This document shows, piece by piece, positions 61,798 through 64,000 of a stretch of DNA of 64,000 bases. How positions within the stretch are numbered: the stretch's first letter is position 1; the number at the start of each line of letters is the position of its first letter. Under the pieces are notes generated by a model. That model saw nothing but the letters and a program-made list of their open reading frames with translations, had not been told where the DNA came from and ran no database searches. Both the position numbers and the translations under genes were made by a program. This DNA is from Polaromonas sp. (GTDB lineage Bacteria > Pseudomonadota > Gammaproteobacteria > Burkholderiales > Burkholderiaceae_C). The DNA lies in assembly GCF_029945685.1 (NCBI RefSeq), contig NZ_JAQSDA010000020.1:1-64000 (forward strand), written 5' to 3'.

Positions 61798-63516
61798 TTG
61801 TTCTGGTACGACGAATTCCCCGCACGTTTGCAGTTTGAGCTCGATGAGCTTGAAAATGCTGGTTTTTCGGTCGTCATAGACCCGGAAAGACGAGCTGCTG
61901 GCCAGCTGGTCTTGACCGTCGTTTACCGGATCGCAGAGGCTGAGCACCCTCTGATGGTGGTGTTTCCCTCAGACTATCCGTATTTTGCGTTTCAAGTTTT
62001 TGCTCCAACTTTGGCCTTGGCAAAACACCAGGACCCTGTTTCGAAACTACTTTGCTTCGTCGCGCACATCGACTCGGAGTGGAACATGGCAGCCGACACG
62101 GTTGCCAAATATCTGCTCGAACAGTTACCTGAGGTTCTGAAGGCTGACAAGGGTGATCCGTCGGTTGCTGAAGCTCGGGAGGGTGCACCCATCACAGGGT
62201 TTCTCAACTATATGACCGATAGCCTGGTCGTGACTTCCGACTGGGCGCTGCCACCGGAAAATGGACGCGGCAAGCTGGTCATCGGCGTGGAAAACGACGT
62301 CGATCTGAACAAGCTTTTTAGGTGTGCGATTCTCGAAGTGCATGATATAAACGGCGACGTGCTGGGCCAATCGGATCTCAGCATCCAGGCCAGATATCCA
62401 GGCCGATTTCATGCACGTTGGGTCCGGTTGACTGGCCCACCCAAGTCAACCGAACCATTGCGCGTCTTGGATGAGGCGATCAAGATTTGGCCCGAGCTTC
62501 TAAAGCCCAACTTTAACGGCGAACCAGATGTTGTCGGCCTTGTTTTCGCCGACCAAGCCCGATTTGAAGAGCAACACGATATTTGGCTATTTTTGGTCAG
62601 GCGCCGGTTTCGAGCAAGCGTACCCGTCAAAACCGGAAGGAGATTGCCCCCGGGCGATCAAATTCAATATTTCCTTGCCCGTGCAGACCGAGGTAGCCGC
62701 GACGATCTGCAAACGCGTGTGCCGCGTCTGAAACCGGCGGCCGAAAAGGTTGTCTCAGTCTTTGGACTTGGTGCCCTAGGCTCAACTGTTGCATGGCAGC
62801 TTGCACGAGCCGGAATCGGACGTCTAAACCTGATTGATCATGATTTTGTTCAGGCGGGCAATATTCCGCGATGGATTATGGGTTGGGCGGCTGCAGGCTA
62901 TGGCAAAGCAGATGTGCTGGCCAAGCACATTACTCACAATTATCCCTTTGTTGAGACCCTCGCAATCCCACTGAAGGTGGGCTCTCCCATGGACGTTAAG
63001 AGTCCAGTGGGAGATTATGAAAGTCGGATGGCCCGCGCATTGGAAGGGACCGACCTCATCATCGATTGCACCGTGGAGTTCACGGTCCAGAACTTTCTAG
63101 CGGACTACGCATGGAAGCATGGCATTCCATACCTCTGGGGCACCGGAACTCCGGGGGCCTGGGGCGGTATCGTCGGTCGGGCTATTCGGGGAAAGACCCT
63201 AGGGTGCTGGAGATGTTTCAGGCATCAGCTATTCGAGAAAAAAATTGACGCTCCAGTTTTCGAGGAGGGTCCCACTGTACAGCCCATCGGTTGCTTCAGC
63301 CCCACGTTCACCGGCTCCGGTTTCGATATGGATTCAGTGGCGCTGCAAACGGTGCGTATGGCGGTGGCGACATTGTGCGTGGGTGCTGAACATGGCTATC
63401 CTGATTTCGATTGGGATGTTGGCGTTGTCAACCTCTGGAAAGACGGGCATCCGATTGCGCCCTCGTGGCAGACCTGTCCCCTCGACCAACATCCAGCCTG
63501 CGATGCCCATGGGTGA
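61798..63516 (+). CDS. E2-E1 fusion protein (ubiquitin-like conjugation; ThiF-type adenylation domain)
   Basis: The 572-residue protein has an E2-like domain in its first 115 residues (FPSDYPYFAFQVF, then a candidate catalytic Cys86 in LLCFVAHIDSEWN), a middle domain (about 130-300), and an E1/ThiF adenylation domain from about 315. The last has the nucleotide loop VFGLGALGS (321-329), the DHDFVQAGNIPRW segment, and IIDCTVEF. Cysteine pairs CWRC (470-473) and C560/C568 could hold zinc, and Cys499 in QPIGCFSPTFTG may be an E1 cysteine. The architecture resembles Cap2 of type II CBASS, but no CD-NTase is beside it. The start is a TTG right after the peptide stop. Confidence 0.85.
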   Translation: MFWYDEFPARLQFELDELENAGFSVVIDPERRAAGQLVLTVVYRIAEAEHPLMVVFPSDYPYFAFQVFAPTLALAKHQDPVSKLLCFVAHIDSEWNMAADTVAKYLLEQLPEVLKADKGDPSVAEAREGAPITGFLNYMTDSLVVTSDWALPPENGRGKLVIGVENDVDLNKLFRCAILEVHDINGDVLGQSDLSIQARYPGRFHARWVRLTGPPKSTEPLRVLDEAIKIWPELLKPNFNGEPDVVGLVFADQARFEEQHDIWLFLVRRRFRASVPVKTGRRLPPGDQIQYFLARADRGSRDDLQTRVPRLKPAAEKVVSVFGLGALGSTVAWQLARAGIGRLNLIDHDFVQAGNIPRWIMGWAAAGYGKADVLAKHITHNYPFVETLAIPLKVGSPMDVKSPVGDYESRMARALEGTDLIIDCTVEFTVQNFLADYAWKHGIPYLWGTGTPGAWGGIVGRAIRGKTLGCWRCFRHQLFEKKIDAPVFEEGPTVQPIGCFSPTFTGSGFDMDSVALQTVRMAVATLCVGAEHGYPDFDWDVGVVNLWKDGHPIAPSWQTCPLDQHPACDAHG

Positions 63517-64000
63517 ACCCATCTGGATACCGCGTCAAGCATACGGGCTGATGTGCGCCCTCGGGGAAAAATCTTTCCCATTGGAGACCGGCGGCGTATT
63601 CCTCGGCTACAAAGCAAACAACGGAGAACTAGTTGTAACGGCACTGATCGGCCCGGGTCCCAATGCCCGGCATAGTCGATACAGATTTGTGCCCGACGCG
63701 GAGTACCAACAAGAAAAAATCGAGGTGCATCACGCTCGTTCCGAGGGTCGAGAAACTTATTTGGGGGATTGGCACACCCATCCGCGAGGCAGCGCCGACT
63801 TGAGTTCGCTGGACAAAAGGACGCTCATAAGAATCGCTGATACGCCGTCTTCTGGAACGGACACACCTGTGATGGCAGTTTTGGGTGGCGAAAGCGAAAA
63901 GTGGGATCTAAACGCCGTCCGGTTTGATGGTTGGATCAGGCGCTTTCCGTTCAAACGGTGCAACTTGGTGCCGCTTCTTCCCCGGCTCTACGATCAGGCA
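63503..64000 (+). CDS. JAB/JAMM-family isopeptidase (partial, runs off the window)
   Basis: This zinc-dependent protease family removes ubiquitin-like conjugates. The frame is open from the ATG at 63503 (or 63509) to the window end, at least 166 residues. The JAMM residues are complete: Glu28 in PLETGGVFLG, His91 and His93 in DWHTHP, Ser101 and Asp104 in ADLSSLD. The start overlaps the end of the E2-E1 gene by 14 (or 8) bases. Together they match the E1-E2-JAB grouping of bacterial ubiquitin-like systems (Cap2/Cap3 and Bil types). The carboxy end cannot be seen. Confidence 0.88.
   Translation, partial: MPMGEPIWIPRQAYGLMCALGEKSFPLETGGVFLGYKANNGELVVTALIGPGPNARHSRYRFVPDAEYQQEKIEVHHARSEGRETYLGDWHTHPRGSADLSSLDKRTLIRIADTPSSGTDTPVMAVLGGESEKWDLNAVRFDGWIRRFPFKRCNLVPLLPRLYDQA

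Noticed and set aside
61660-64000. Canonical type II CBASS operon
   Set aside because: Cap2-like and JAB genes are present, but no CD-NTase or effector gene lies upstream, and the downstream side is not visible; the label would be an over-reading.
1-64000. tRNA, rRNA, CRISPR arrays, insertion sequences, integrases or replication origins
   Set aside because: None was recognised on either strand; the short gaps show no cloverleaf-like, spacer-repeat or transposase pattern.

Overview
The window looks like a metal-resistance and accessory-metabolism region of a GC-rich betaproteobacterium, most likely Burkholderiales. This is inferred from gene families and organisation (CueR/CopA, CadR/CadA with an extra LspA, CzcICBA, DUF3240, DUF3703, PRC-barrel proteins, phosphoketolase), not from a marker gene. 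I saw no rRNA, tRNA, CRISPR array, insertion sequence or phage gene. Nearly all of the sequence is coding, and many genes are joined by 4-base ATGA or GTGA overlaps.

Layout. (1) 32-7270, minus strand: a truncated flippase-like protein, a membrane protein, an M48 peptidase with LemA, small membrane proteins (DUF5676; a Gly/His-rich one), an isoprenylcysteine-methyltransferase-like protein, PPK2, a CopZ-like HMA protein and a lone Rieske protein. (2) 7272-10417, minus: a P1B ATPase with a CPD transport motif and a cysteine-less HMA-like N-terminus, which is duplicated as a separate small gene. (3) 10488-32655: a carbohydrate block. It holds a glycoamylase-family protein and a two-sandwich GH94 protein (modules that are fused in cyclic beta-1,2-glucan synthases), 6-phosphogluconate dehydrogenase, PRC-barrel proteins, HAD phosphatase, transaldolase, a DUF2090 aldolase-like protein, transketolase, phosphoglucomutase, phosphoketolase and acetate kinase, and then a convergent amidotransferase of the N-acetylglutaminylglutamine type. 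Together these could turn a phosphorolytically released sugar phosphate into acetyl phosphate and ATP.

(4) 33106-37158: copper module (CopZ, CopA, CueR, DUF305 protein, four-helix copper-storage protein) with two readable CueR-type promoters. (5) 37359-48590: CadR, CadA, DUF3703, LspA and a czcI-like/czcC/czcB/czcA operon; the cadA and czc promoters carry closely matching MerR-type elements. (6) 48735-61104: two related modules, each with a CsoR/RcnR-family repressor and a major facilitator exporter with a His-rich tail. One continues into an RND efflux operon. The other sits beside a HupE/UreJ-like operon and has a frameshifted exporter. Nickel or cobalt is the likely substrate (inference).

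(7) 61105-64000: after about 550 bases with no convincing gene, the base composition becomes visibly more A/T-rich and a ubiquitin-like conjugation cassette begins. It has a 45-residue proline/histidine-rich peptide ending in glycine, an E2-E1 fusion protein, and a JAB/JAMM isopeptidase that runs off the window. No CD-NTase or ubiquitin-fold gene is visible beside it. This is the best candidate here for an undescribed system.
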